64,000 nt of DNA from Elephas maximus indicus (taxonomy: Eukaryota; Chordata; Mammalia; Proboscidea; Elephantidae). Positions 14,574 to 24,097 of the stretch are shown here, in pieces. The notes below the pieces were generated by a model that was not told the origin of the DNA, searched no databases, and worked only from the letters and a program-made list of their open reading frames with translations. Location of the stretch: positions 101,180,823 through 101,244,822 of the forward strand of contig NC_064822.1 of assembly GCF_024166365.1 (NCBI RefSeq). The letters are read 5' to 3'. The position numbers were made by a program, and so were the translations under genes. Position 1 is the first letter of the stretch. Each line of letters opens with the position of its first letter.

Positions 14574-14740
14574 TAAAGGTTAGTGGTTTCAACCCACCAG
14601 CCACTCAGGGTAGAAAGATGTGACAGTCTGCTTCCACAAAGATTACAGCCTTGAAAACCCTATGGGGCAGTTCTACTCTGTTCTATATAGATTGCTATCA
14701 CTTGGAATTGACTCCACGGCAACAGGTTTTTTTTATTTTA
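14574..14740 (+). mobile_element. AfroSINE, long class, 5' truncated
   Basis: It contains the extra block AGAAAGATGTGACAGTCTGC and TTACAGCCTTGAAAACCC that short copies lack, then GGGGCAGTTCTACTCTGTTC and the tail GGAATTGACTCCACGGCAAC. Confidence 0.85.
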
Positions 14741-16049
14741 TGCTCTGTTATTCTGAAAAATTAAAAATTTCAGACCCTTACAACATTCCAAAAAAGGCTA
14801 ACATAAAAATACTTTTATCTTTTATGCTTCTTAATTGTTAGGGTTCTGCCTTCTTGTATGAAGAGAAACGACAGAAAACTGAATGATGTGTTCTAACTCA
14901 AAACACTCTTAGACCACAACGGACCTACATTCCTGGCCTTCAGTCGGTTTCCGGATCTTTCTTTACTCAAAGATACTATTTATTAAAATTAACATACCTG
15001 CAATTCTGGTTCTTAGATGAGAGTTTTCTCATGAGAACGCCCACTGTTTTGGCTGAAATATTTGGCACTTTGCTGATTAAGACGCCAGCATCTGGTTCCA
15101 AGCAACCCTGTCTTGGGACACTTGGAGCTAATGGCACATCTCAAACCCCTCCTATTTCAGCCGCACATCGGAGACGACAGCTCCAGAACCAACCACTCGC
15201 TGAAACTGTTAAACGTTTTTGTTTTCTTGAGGTGAACCATGCGCATAACACACCCTTTTGGGTGAAATAATGTGTTTGTCACCCCTGGGTGGGTGAGGTC
15301 AACAAACCCCCCCGAGTTGCTGGCTCAGGAATAAATTTTGTTCATAGTTGGAAAAGTAAGTAAGGAATGTTATGGGATGGGGAAAATAACTTGTTTATTT
15401 TCCTCGTGGCTACCAAGTGGGAGTGGGAAAAATCCATTTGCGCCGTGTATATGCTTTGTTTAAACCAAGACACAATGCATTAAATGAGTAGAAGACAAGG
15501 CGCCTGTCTACACCATCTTTTCATTTTGTCCTAGATCCCATCCTGGAGGTTTGGAGGGGCCTGTATAGTGCGAAGCTGAGGTGGCGGGAATGGGGGGCTG
15601 AGGCGCCCCAGAGGCGAAGGCGGAAGCTCCAAGACGCCGCTCCTTGCCTCTCAGGATGCCAGCAGGCTACACGCAAGGTCGAGGGCAAGGCCGCGGCGCA
15701 GCTCTAAGCTCCAAGGAGGGGCGCGAAGGAAGCGAGGGCTCCCGGCCCGAGGGCGCGCGGCGCGGGCGGCGCCAGCCTGGGGGGCTGCAGCGGGCTGGGC
15801 ATGCAAAGCGCAGCTCCCGGGGTAAAGAAGAACCTCCGCAGTGTCGGTGCGCCGCCGCGGCCGGAAGGCGGGGGACGGGGGGACGACGGCGGGGGAGGTG
15901 GCGGGTGGGGCCTCTGGCGCGCAGTCTCAGTAGGGCTCCAGAAATTTTCCACTAAGGCTTGGAGCGCCAGGGCCTCCGAGGCGCGGCCCGGTCCAGCGTA
16001 CCGGGAACCCACGTGATGGTGATTCACCAGGCACCGCCTCCCAGGGCCC

Positions 16050-16255
16050 CCGCGGGGACCCGGAGAGGGTAGGGGAAAGGGGAGAGGAGGGTGGAGGGAA
16101 GGAAGGCAGAGGAGGGAGGGAAGGGGGGGCAGAGGGCCCGAGGGGAAGGAGAGGAAAGGAGGGTGAAGGCGAGACGGGGAAGTAGAGGAGAGTGATGGGG
16201 GAGGAGGAGGGAAGGAAGGAGAGAAGAGGAGCAAGGGAAAGAGGAGGTGCGGGGG
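16050..16255 (+). repeat. Polypurine (GGGA/GGAA)-rich tract
   Basis: About 200 bp is almost wholly A and G on the plus strand, with many G-runs of 3-8. It can form G-quadruplexes or triplex DNA in principle. It lies inside the second CpG island. Confidence 0.85.
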
Positions 16256-16291
16256 CGTGGGCCTCCGCGCATCTAGAGGTTGCCAAGGGCT

Positions 16292-16455
16292 CGGGAACCC
16301 TGGTGGCATAATGGTTAAGTGCTGCTACGACTGCTAACCAGGAGGTCGGCAGTTCAAATCCACCAGGCGCTCTTTGGAAACTCTGTGGGGTAGTTCTACT
16401 CTGCTCTATAGGGTCGCTGTGAGTCGGAATCGACTCCAGGGAAGTGGGCGTGTGT
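16292..16455 (+). mobile_element. AfroSINE inside the second CpG island
   Basis: Head GGGAACCCTGGTGGCATAAT, B-box region AGGTCGGCAGTTCAAATCC, body GTAGTTCTACTCTGCTC, tail GAGTCGGAATCGACTCCAG. The CpG of the SINE tail is retained. Confidence 0.92.
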
Positions 16456-17469
16456 TTAAGCGCGCGTCAGCCTCGCTTGCTGCTGGCTGGTTCAGCGCTT
16501 GCCTGCGACGTGGAAACCTAGAGTCCTAAAACGTCAGGGCTCATCCCGTGGTGGTTTAAGGAAAGCTGCATGGAGGCCCAGGGGCCCCATGGAGCTTTCG
16601 CGAATGCGCTGGGCCGGGTAGGCATACCCAGCCTAGGAGAGTGCAGTCTGGGAAACGGTTACGCCCTGTTGGCATCTGTCCGCGCGTGTGTACGTGGCTC
16701 CTGATGTGGAGAATTGTGGCTGAGGAAAGCGCGTACCGGCGGGAAGGACGAAAGGGCGCGGCCATAGCCCAGTATCAGTATCTGTGCCCTGGGACCCCCA
16801 GCGGCACCAGTGTTTATCAGGTTAAACCCCCAGACGCCAGAGAAAATCCTGGAGACTTCAGAGAACGTAGACTTCGGTGTGCAGCTGGTTCCAGGTGGTT
16901 CCCCGCTAAAAGTTTTGAAAATTAGCTTACGAAAGGTTTGCTCTTATCTGTCTGCTGTGTTGAGTAGACATTACACAGACGTCCGGCCCCTAACTGCTCT
17001 TATAAGGAAACATTACAGAAGCACCCAAGCCTTTCATCTCATATTCTTTTAGGTTCTTTCTAGTCATTGTGACCTTTTCTTCTCAAGTCATTCCATGAAA
17101 GTCTTGGAAGTAAATTAAAAAAACAAAAATGCTACCTTTAATTAGAAAGTTAAGTGTTTTGTTTATCAACTGCCTTTCCTGGGAGGACAGCTTTGTGGGT
17201 TTGCTCTATTTAGGTTTCCTCACAGACTCCTCCGGAGGCCTTTTTCTGTCGTCTCCCCCCGCCCCCCCACCTTGAGACAAAACGATATGCTGAGTCTTCC
17301 ATATTTTCCACATTCAGTTTAACTTCTCTGCTAGAATTGTGTGCTGTTTTCTGATAGGTTTCTGCAACTAAAATTATTTTAATTACTAGAATAGCTAATA
17401 TTCATATAATACTTTGGGTAGGCACTGTTTCAAGTGTCTTATAAATATATGAATATTTAATTAATCAAC

Positions 17470-17645
17470 TTTGTAAGACAAACTATTATAATCCTGTCAT
17501 CCACTTTTTACAGATGAGTAAATTGAAGCATGGAGAAGTTAAATAACTTGCCCAAAGGCCATTCATTCTTTAAGTACTGGTACTGGGATTTGAACTCAGG
17601 CTGTCCAAGGCAAATCCCATGCTATGGTCACTGTGCTATAGGGAT
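17470..17645 (+). repeat. MIR
   Basis: The core TTTTTACAGATGAGTAAATTG, then GTTAAATAACTTGCCCAAAG and GGGATTTGAACTCAGG, are the standard MIR landmarks in order. Confidence 0.8.
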
Positions 17646-17649
17646 TCCC

Positions 17650-18810
17650 TATTAATGACCTTGATTGTGTTGAAATTGATTTTTTTCCCTTCTAATTTAT
17701 TTATTTAGCTTTCCTAAAGTTTATTTTGGAGCTAGATCTAAATTGAATTTGGATAGAAAACCATACACAGTTTTAAAAAGGAACTCTTACGAAGAAATCA
17801 TGCATACCAAGGCAGTATTACGTTTTTGTTACATGGACTATTATCGCAGTATTTGACCCAGGAACTTAATTTTCTCAGGAGAGATGTTACCTTTATATGC
17901 CTTTAGCCCCTAGCACATGGTGAACCCTCCAGGAAAATGACAATGATGTTCTTCAGTTGTCAAACTGTAATAAATATTTATTGATTGAAATGTACTCAAG
18001 AAGTGAACACACTTGAAAAGTTCTATGGCATAATGCCACGTGAAAAGGAAATTTCCAAAAGAAACATAAATATCAGATAGATTCAATAAAAAGATACCTC
18101 TGTTTTTTGTTTCAGAACCTCTTTTTCTGCCCTTGAAATGTTTCCTGGCCCACCAAGATTGGGTTAACAGCCTCTTTGCGCCCTTGTGGCACCCAGGGTC
18201 TACCCCTGAGGTCGCACTTACCACACCATGTTCTCATTGCCTGTTCATTTAGCGTGTACCTCCCAGAAGATTCTTAAATTCTTTCAAGGGCAGGCATTCT
18301 CTCCCTGTGTCTTCAGAGCTCAATAACCCAGTGCCGTGGAGTCGATTTGGATACATTTGTTTATTCTAGTGTAGGAGTTCCCCAGTACTTGTTGAAAGAA
18401 TGAGCTTACATGATTGGTCAGCCCTGTTTTGTTAGGATGTATGAATTGGGATTTAACAGAAACCAGTAAGGTCAATGTTCCACTTAGGAACATAGGCTCT
18501 GTCCAGTCTTGCTCAATACTGAACAACTCTTCCCACCCCCCTTTGTTACATTTCTTTGGATTCTTTGTATATATGCTTCTGTAGTACTAGATATAAACTG
18601 CCTGAGGCCAGAGGTATTTTATTTGAATTTGTATATATCCTGCTGCCTCACAGTATTTATATGTTATTTTGCACATGATAGTCTTTTTTATTAACAACAA
18701 CAACAAACCTCTGAAAAATTTTGTCTTCTTAGTTCACTTTGTTTCAGCACCGAATTAATAGTTATAAATTTAATAACTGCAGTTTTATTCCTGGCCTTAC
18801 AACTTTGGGG
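17650..18810. other. Intergenic DNA without a nameable gene
   Basis: Apart from a tiny SINE-tail scrap at 18321-18352 (CCCAGTGCCGTGGAGTCGAT, minus), nothing is recognised. Short open frames have no support. Confidence 0.5.
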
Positions 18811-19165
18811 TCATTAGAATGATAGACCTTAGAACTGCGCTGTCCAATATATGGACACTAGCTACGTGTGGATTATTAAATTTAAATTAACTAAAATTAC
18901 ATGAAATTAAACATTCAGTTCCTCAATCACCAAAAAGGAAACAAACTCAATGCCTTCAAGTCAGCTCTGACCCATAGTGACCCTATAGGTCAGGGTGGAA
19001 CTGCCCCATAGAGTTCCCAAAGGGCGGCTGATCAATTTGAACTGCCTTTTGGTTAGCAGCCATAGCTCCTACCCACTGCACCACCAGTTCCTCAGTATCA
19101 TTGGCTGTATTTCAGGTGCTTAATAGCCACATTTGGCTAGTGGATAGTATATAGAACAGCACTAC
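18810..19165. mobile_element. MER5-like hAT element split by a SINE
   Basis: The left end (GAACTGCGCTGTCCAATATA, GGACACTAGCTACGTGTGG) and the right end (TAATAGCCACATTTGGCTAG, AGAACAGCAC) are the two ends of a MER5-type palindromic element. The SINE at 18931-19084 interrupts it. Confidence 0.7.
18931..19084 (-). mobile_element. AfroSINE nested in a MER5-like element
   Basis: Reverse SINE, from the tail CTCAATGCCTTCAAGTCAGC to the head CCACTGCACCACC. The flanks carry CAGTTCCTCA at 18916-18925 and 19085-19094, a perfect 10-bp target-site duplication. Confidence 0.88.
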
Positions 19166-20355
19166 TTTAGAGGTAAATTACAAAAAGAAAAAGAAAAAAA
19201 TAGGTAAAAGAGTAGTTTTATTAGCTTAAATATAGGACTGTTGCTAAAAAATATTTCAGATTGTACAGCAGCAGTATCCTTGCATACACAGAACATCACA
19301 TTAATACTTCAGATATGTTAGTTCATATAGAATAAAAATTTCTTCCTAAATAACTGTTTAAATTAATGCACATTTAGAAATATTCAGGAGAACTGATGAT
19401 TGAAATGGATTCATTCTTCGTATTCCTTTAAAGTGAGTATTAACCCCAGTTGATTCTTTGTGAATCTCAATTATTTTCTGTTTAAAAGTACTGCAGTCAA
19501 CTTGAGTCACTGCACAAGTTTGACATTCATCAGATTTGGCTGTGTTTTTTAAACTCGCATGATTGAGAAACTAAAATACACAGTAATGTTGGTAAAGGAC
19601 AAATGCCAGATAGTTTTGGACAGACCAAATATATATTTAATGACATCACACATGCAATACAGACAGTTCTCAATTTACAAACACTATATTCAGAAATGGC
19701 CCAAATATAAAACATACCGAGTGTACCTTCTCTAAACTTCTCCATAGAACAGTACTGCCAAGGTAGTCATTATACAAACCAACAAATACATAGAATAAAT
19801 ACAAATAAAAAATATTGGAATGTATAACTTGAGTTGTGGAGGTAGCAAAGAAACTGAAAAACTCGGGGAATTAGTAGAGGTTATTTCCACAGTAAAGCAC
19901 ATTTGCTTAAGTGGTAACCCCCTGACAAAAATAGTCTATTTCCACCCTATTGCCCCATCCTGCCCGCCCCTCTGATGTGCCTCCCCCCTCCCCCTTAGTC
20001 TGTAACATTCTCCGATTTCATTTGTGTTCATTTCTGTCAGTTCAAAGTTTGGTGACCTTGAACAAATTTGCTAGCTTCTCGGAGCCTTTACTGTTTTTAA
20101 ACTGCAAAATAATCATAATACGTGCTGTGTGCCAAGGATTAAAGGAGAATTTATGTGAAAATACTTAATAGATTAGAAAAATATAAATGCAGGGATTATG
20201 ATTATAAATATTAATAAAACACAAAGACTTCCTTGGAAGGTTAAATGGCCATCACCATGTGCCCATAATGAGAATCTGGCCCATCAGATCTTTTAAGCAG
20301 GTTGATGGCTTGAAGGATCTTGGGTGGAGTGGAGAGGTGGGTTCTCTAGGAGTAT
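19165..20355. other. AT-rich intergenic stretch
   Basis: No gene and no clear repeat. A SINE-tail scrap (ACCCATTGCCATCAAGTTG) lies at 20358-20380. Confidence 0.5.
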
Positions 20356-20589
20356 GAACCCATTGCCATCAAGTTGATTCAAAAGGAGATGAAAGGTTGT
20401 GAAAGAAGACATCCCAACTCTGGAAGGAGCTTGGGTAAATGCCACCTTTTTCTTTAAGGAATGATTGTAATTGCTTGCATTTTCTACTTCCTCTGTTTCA
20501 TTGATTATTCCTCAGGCTAAAGTTTCTGCTTTACATTCTAAATTTGTCTGATGTAGCATGTTTTTTAAAAACTTATGTTGCTTACTTTG

Positions 20590-20830
20590 ATTTTCCAGTT
20601 GTCTTTTGCTGATGGACCTTCTGTGAAGGGCAAATTCAAAGTACAACTGGTTGCTGCAACACAGGGGCGGGAAAGTGCAGTTGTAGTTATGGAGGCTGGG
20701 GGGACAGCTACATCTTTAATCTTGCAGGAATCAGTGCCCATTGGGGCTTCTTGCTGGTTTAAGGCCAAGACAGCAGTAGTGAGACCAGACCAAACCAAAT
20801 CAAACAAAACAAAAACCAAAAACTGAGAAA
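20590..20830. other. Unexplained segment with overlapping open frames on both strands
   Basis: The segment has a higher GC share than its surroundings. It is open for 83 codons on the plus strand (20575-20826) and 113 codons on the minus strand (20906-20565). I recognise no family. It ends in an A/C-rich CAAAACAAAAACC run that looks like a retroposon tail or its reverse. It could be an unlisted repeat or a retro-copy remnant. Confidence 0.3.
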
Positions 20831-20924
20831 GAGAGGGAGAGGTGTGGATGGGTGAAGAGGCAGGAAGGATATCAAAGAGAATGATGGATATCATCCCTAG
20901 TTCCAAGCAGGGTACATGTTTTAA

Positions 20925-21062
20925 TTCATATTATACCCCTATTGAATAGATGAGGAAGCTGAGGTACAGAAGATGTTGAGCAATAGTGTCAGATGTCACA
21001 TAAGTCATAAGTGGTAGAAGCGGGACTGTTAGCAGCCTGACTCTGGAGTTTGTGCCCTTATC
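20925..21062 (+). repeat. MIR fragment
   Basis: ATAGATGAGGAAGCTGAGGT followed by CATAAGTGGTAGAAGCGGGA is MIR text in order. Confidence 0.7.
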
Positions 21063-21065
21063 CAC

Positions 21066-21181
21066 AATGCTGTTGCTAGGTGCTGTCAAGTTGGTTCCCA
21101 TTCATAGTGGCTCTATAGGACAGTAGAACTGCCCCATAGGGTTTCCAAGGAGCAGCAGGTGGGTTTGAACTGTTGACCATC
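21066..21181 (-). mobile_element. AfroSINE, head truncated
   Basis: Reverse SINE from GTTGCTAGGTGCTGTCAAGT (an RTE-like tail) through GAACTGCCCCATAGGG to TTTGAACTGTTGACC. It is followed directly by a second copy in the same orientation. Confidence 0.85.
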
Positions 21182-21190
21182 CACTATCCT

Positions 21191-21364
21191 AAAACAAAAA
21201 CCAAAACCAAGCCTGTTGCCATCGAGTTGATTCTGACTCATAGTGACCCTATAGGACAGAGTAAAACTACCCCATAGGGTTTCCAAGGAGCAGCTGGAGG
21301 ATTCAAACTGCCGACCTTTTGGCTGGCAGCCGAGCTCTTAACCATGGCATCACCAGGGCTCCTC
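21191..21364 (-). mobile_element. AfroSINE, full length
   Basis: Reverse SINE with A/C-rich tail ACCAAAACCAAGCCTGTTGCC, full body, and head ACCATGGCATCACCAGGGCTCC. Confidence 0.92.
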
Positions 21365-21368
21365 CACT

Positions 21369-21660
21369 ACACTAGAGGCTCTCAAATTTTTTGGTCTTAG
21401 GACCTCTTGTACCCTTAAGAATTATTGAGAACCATCAAGAGTTTTGTTTATTTGGGTTATAGCTATAGGTTTTACCATATTAGAAATGAAACCTGAGAAA
21501 TTAAAAAAAGTTATTGATTCATTTAAGAGTAATAGTAAACCCATTATATGCTAACATAAATAAGATTGTAAAATGAAAAATGGCTATATTTCTCTAAGAA
21601 ATTTAGGGAGAAGAATGGCATTGTTTTACAATTTTGAACGTTTCTGCACCATGTCATACT
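21369..21660. repeat. hAT-type non-autonomous DNA transposon remnant
   Basis: GGCTCTCAAATTTTTTGGTC, TTAAGAATTATTGAGAACC, TTGGGTTATAGCTATAGG and AAACCCATTATATGCTAACA are landmarks of a known mammalian-wide hAT-derived element whose name I do not give with confidence. Confidence 0.55.
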
Positions 21661-21884
21661 TTTTTGGTGTGGCAGTGGTTAAGAAGAGGGAAAGAAACGA
21701 GAGAGACTGAAGGGTATAAATAATGGAAATTCAAGACTTGTCTCAGTAAGCACCCCCTGTGGCCCGTATGGGAAGGAAGAGATAACGAAGAGTCATCTCT
21801 GAACAGTGCCGAGCGGCGTCTGGATTTTCAGCCCGAGTGTAATCCTTAATAGGCTTGGATTTCTTTCTCTCTCTGTGCATACGC

Positions 21885-21914
21885 ACACGCGCATGCATAC
21901 ACACACACACACAA
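21885..21914 (+). repeat. (CA)n microsatellite
   Basis: Imperfect CA repeat interrupted by CG and TG dinucleotides. A second, purer CA run lies at about 22539-22554. Confidence 0.85.
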
Positions 21915-22089
21915 ACTTTGAGTCGTAGGATAGACTAAATTGGAAGGGACTTTAGATATTTTCTAACTAACCTCCTTTTTCATGGATGCAAGTGGCAGCT
22001 GAGCTCAGGCAGGAAAATGACTTATTGATGATTGAACTGCTGGTTAGTGGCAGGACAGGAAGTAGAACGCCTCACGCTCAGGTAGTGGG

Positions 22090-23354
22090 AATTAGTAAAT
22101 CTAGTTATTCAGTTGTTAGGTATCTTGTGAGTTGACAACCATAAAAGCTATGGTAAATTCACATGCTTCCTCAATGCCGTTGTGAAAAATTGCTCCTTTC
22201 CTCCGAAAATGGTTTCCCCCCAAAAGTCTTGGTCTGTTTGGTATTTGGTTAGGACTCGATACAACTTCATTTTCTTACTTAATGCCTTTTGTTTCACAAA
22301 TAGTGCTGAAGAGAATATGGGCTTGCTATTGGAATGAGGGTAAGAATATGAGAACCAGCAGTTCCATGACATCTGAGAACACTGATTGGCCAGACTTGTT
22401 ATCTGCAGGACCTGCTTTTCTTAAGGATGAGCATATTTTGGTCCACAGGTTTCCAAGACAAGCACATTCCTGCCAACATGATCTCTGGACAAGCTGTTCT
22501 GGAATTTGAACTTGCTACTGAAAGGGGGTTAAGTCCAGGACACACACACACACACTTCAGTGGGGGGTGAGCCATTGTTGGCTGTGTTAGCGCCTCATTA
22601 TACAACAGTTCCAGGATAAAGTGATACCAGATGTGCTCTCAGCAAGTACCTAGTACTTACATTTTTGACTCATTAGGCTAAAATCCACCTTCAGAATTTT
22701 GGGGAAGCCAGAAGTTAGGTAATTAACTAGTCATTCCTATTACTTTGTAAAGTTGACTCTAAATTGGTTATAATTTGCTGCATGTTTCAAGCTAGAAGAT
22801 ACTGATTATAACCGTATAAAACATATATTTACATATACATACTTGTAGTCATACATGCAAATAACCATTTATGACGATTAGAAGTTGATTTGAAGTAACG
22901 GTTTAATGATCACTAAGTTCCTTTGTCCTGGAAATTTCATTGTAAAAAGGAGAAAATGTATATAAGAAGACGTATTCTAGTTTCCTCTGACTGATCAAGC
23001 TGCAACGATACAGTCATTGTAATGCTGAAGAATAAACTTCACAGGAAAGTCCTGGCTAAGTACCACCCCCCTCCTTCTAACACAATTTGAAATTTTTCAG
23101 TTTCATGAGCTTTGTAACCTGCTTTTCCAAAGAACAGTTGAAGAGGAAAAGTGGTGAATGACTGACAATTCAGGTTATTATTAAGAATGTGGGAGTTTTG
23201 CATCTTGGCCCTGGAAAGTAGGGAGCTGATGGTGAGCATTTCGTTTTGCTTTCAAATGTTTAAGATTTGTCTGCAGAAATTATATTTTCTGCTGAATAAA
23301 ACAAACTTTCGTAGTTGGTCCTTGCTTACTTTAGTTGCTAATACGCTCTTTTTA
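22090..23354. other. Intergenic stretch without clear features
   Basis: No gene or clear repeat is recognised apart from the CA run near 22540. The open frames present are under 80 codons and have no support. Confidence 0.5.
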
Positions 23355-23531
23355 TGGAGTCCTGATGGCGTAGTGATTAAGAGCTTGGCTGCTAACCAAA
23401 AGGTCAGCAGTTTGAATCCACCAGCCACTCCTTGGAAACCGCATGAGGCAGTTCTACTCTGTCCTGTAGAGTTCTATGAGTTGGAATCGACTGGATGGCA
23501 ATGAGTTTGGGTTTTTGTTTTGTTTTGTTTT
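23355..23531 (+). mobile_element. AfroSINE, full length
   Basis: Head TGGAGTCCTGATGGCGTAGTG, B-box region AGGTCAGCAGTTTGAATCC, body GGCAGTTCTACTCTGTCC, tail TTGGAATCGACTGGATGGC and a T/G-rich end. Confidence 0.92.
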
Positions 23532-23744
23532 AATATGCTCTTTTGATATGATATTAAAATATATTTAAAAATTTACATATTATGTCTGGCTTTGAGGACC
23601 ATAACATTTGTTTACCAATGGCTTTAACTTAGGGTGTTATTCACTGGATGGAAATATTGCAAAAACATAGTCTTCAGAGGCACCTGTTTTGTTTCAACTA
23701 GAGTAGCTACTACAATGAGGCTGTTTAGACAAAAGCATGAACTC

Positions 23745-23915
23745 TGGATTCAGACTGCCTGGCTTAGTTCCTGATTCTGCTTTTCACTATCTGTGTACTT
23801 TTCTCAAATGTAAAAGAGGCGTAATAAATAGTGCCTGATTCGTGAGGATTTAATGAGTCTGTTCTTGTAAAGAAAGCACTTAGAAACATACCTAGTATGT
23901 ATTAAGCACGATGCA
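23745..23915 (-). repeat. MIR-like fragment
   Basis: Text such as TCTGGATTCAGACTGCCTGG, CAAATGTAAAAGAGGCGTAA and GAAAGCACTTAGAAACATACC fits a reversed MIR. Confidence 0.6.
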
Positions 23916-24097
23916 AGTGTCAGCTTAAACAAACAAAATAATTTTGTGTTTTGTCTTTGCCATGTCAGAGATTCTACCATCAAGTGGCAGCATGAGCAAT
24001 ATTTAATGATCTTTGGAATTAACCTCTTCTGTGAAGTGTTCTAGATGCTTCCATCCAACTGGGACTAAAACTGGAGGACAAAAAGGCAAGGAAAGCA

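Larger units (their letters stand above)
15540..16920. promoter_or_regulatory. Second CpG/GC-rich island, about 10 kb upstream of SLC38A2
   Basis: This is a dense run of CpG and GC boxes (for example around 15590-15780, 15845-15900, 15970-16010), then a polypurine tract, a SINE, and more CpG-rich DNA at 16455-16910. It stands out in an AT-rich region. The long open frames here come from composition. It could be the promoter of a non-coding RNA; in human I recall a long antisense transcript (SLC38A4-AS1) starting roughly 10 kb upstream of SLC38A2. That link is inference. Confidence 0.6.

Noticed and set aside
15704..16309. A 201-codon minus-strand frame rich in Pro, Ser, Leu
   Set aside because: It is produced by the polypurine tract and GC-rich island, with low complexity and no family features.
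22539..22554. CA repeats or other short repeats as a CRISPR array
   Set aside because: They are plain microsatellites in a mammalian genome, without spacer structure.
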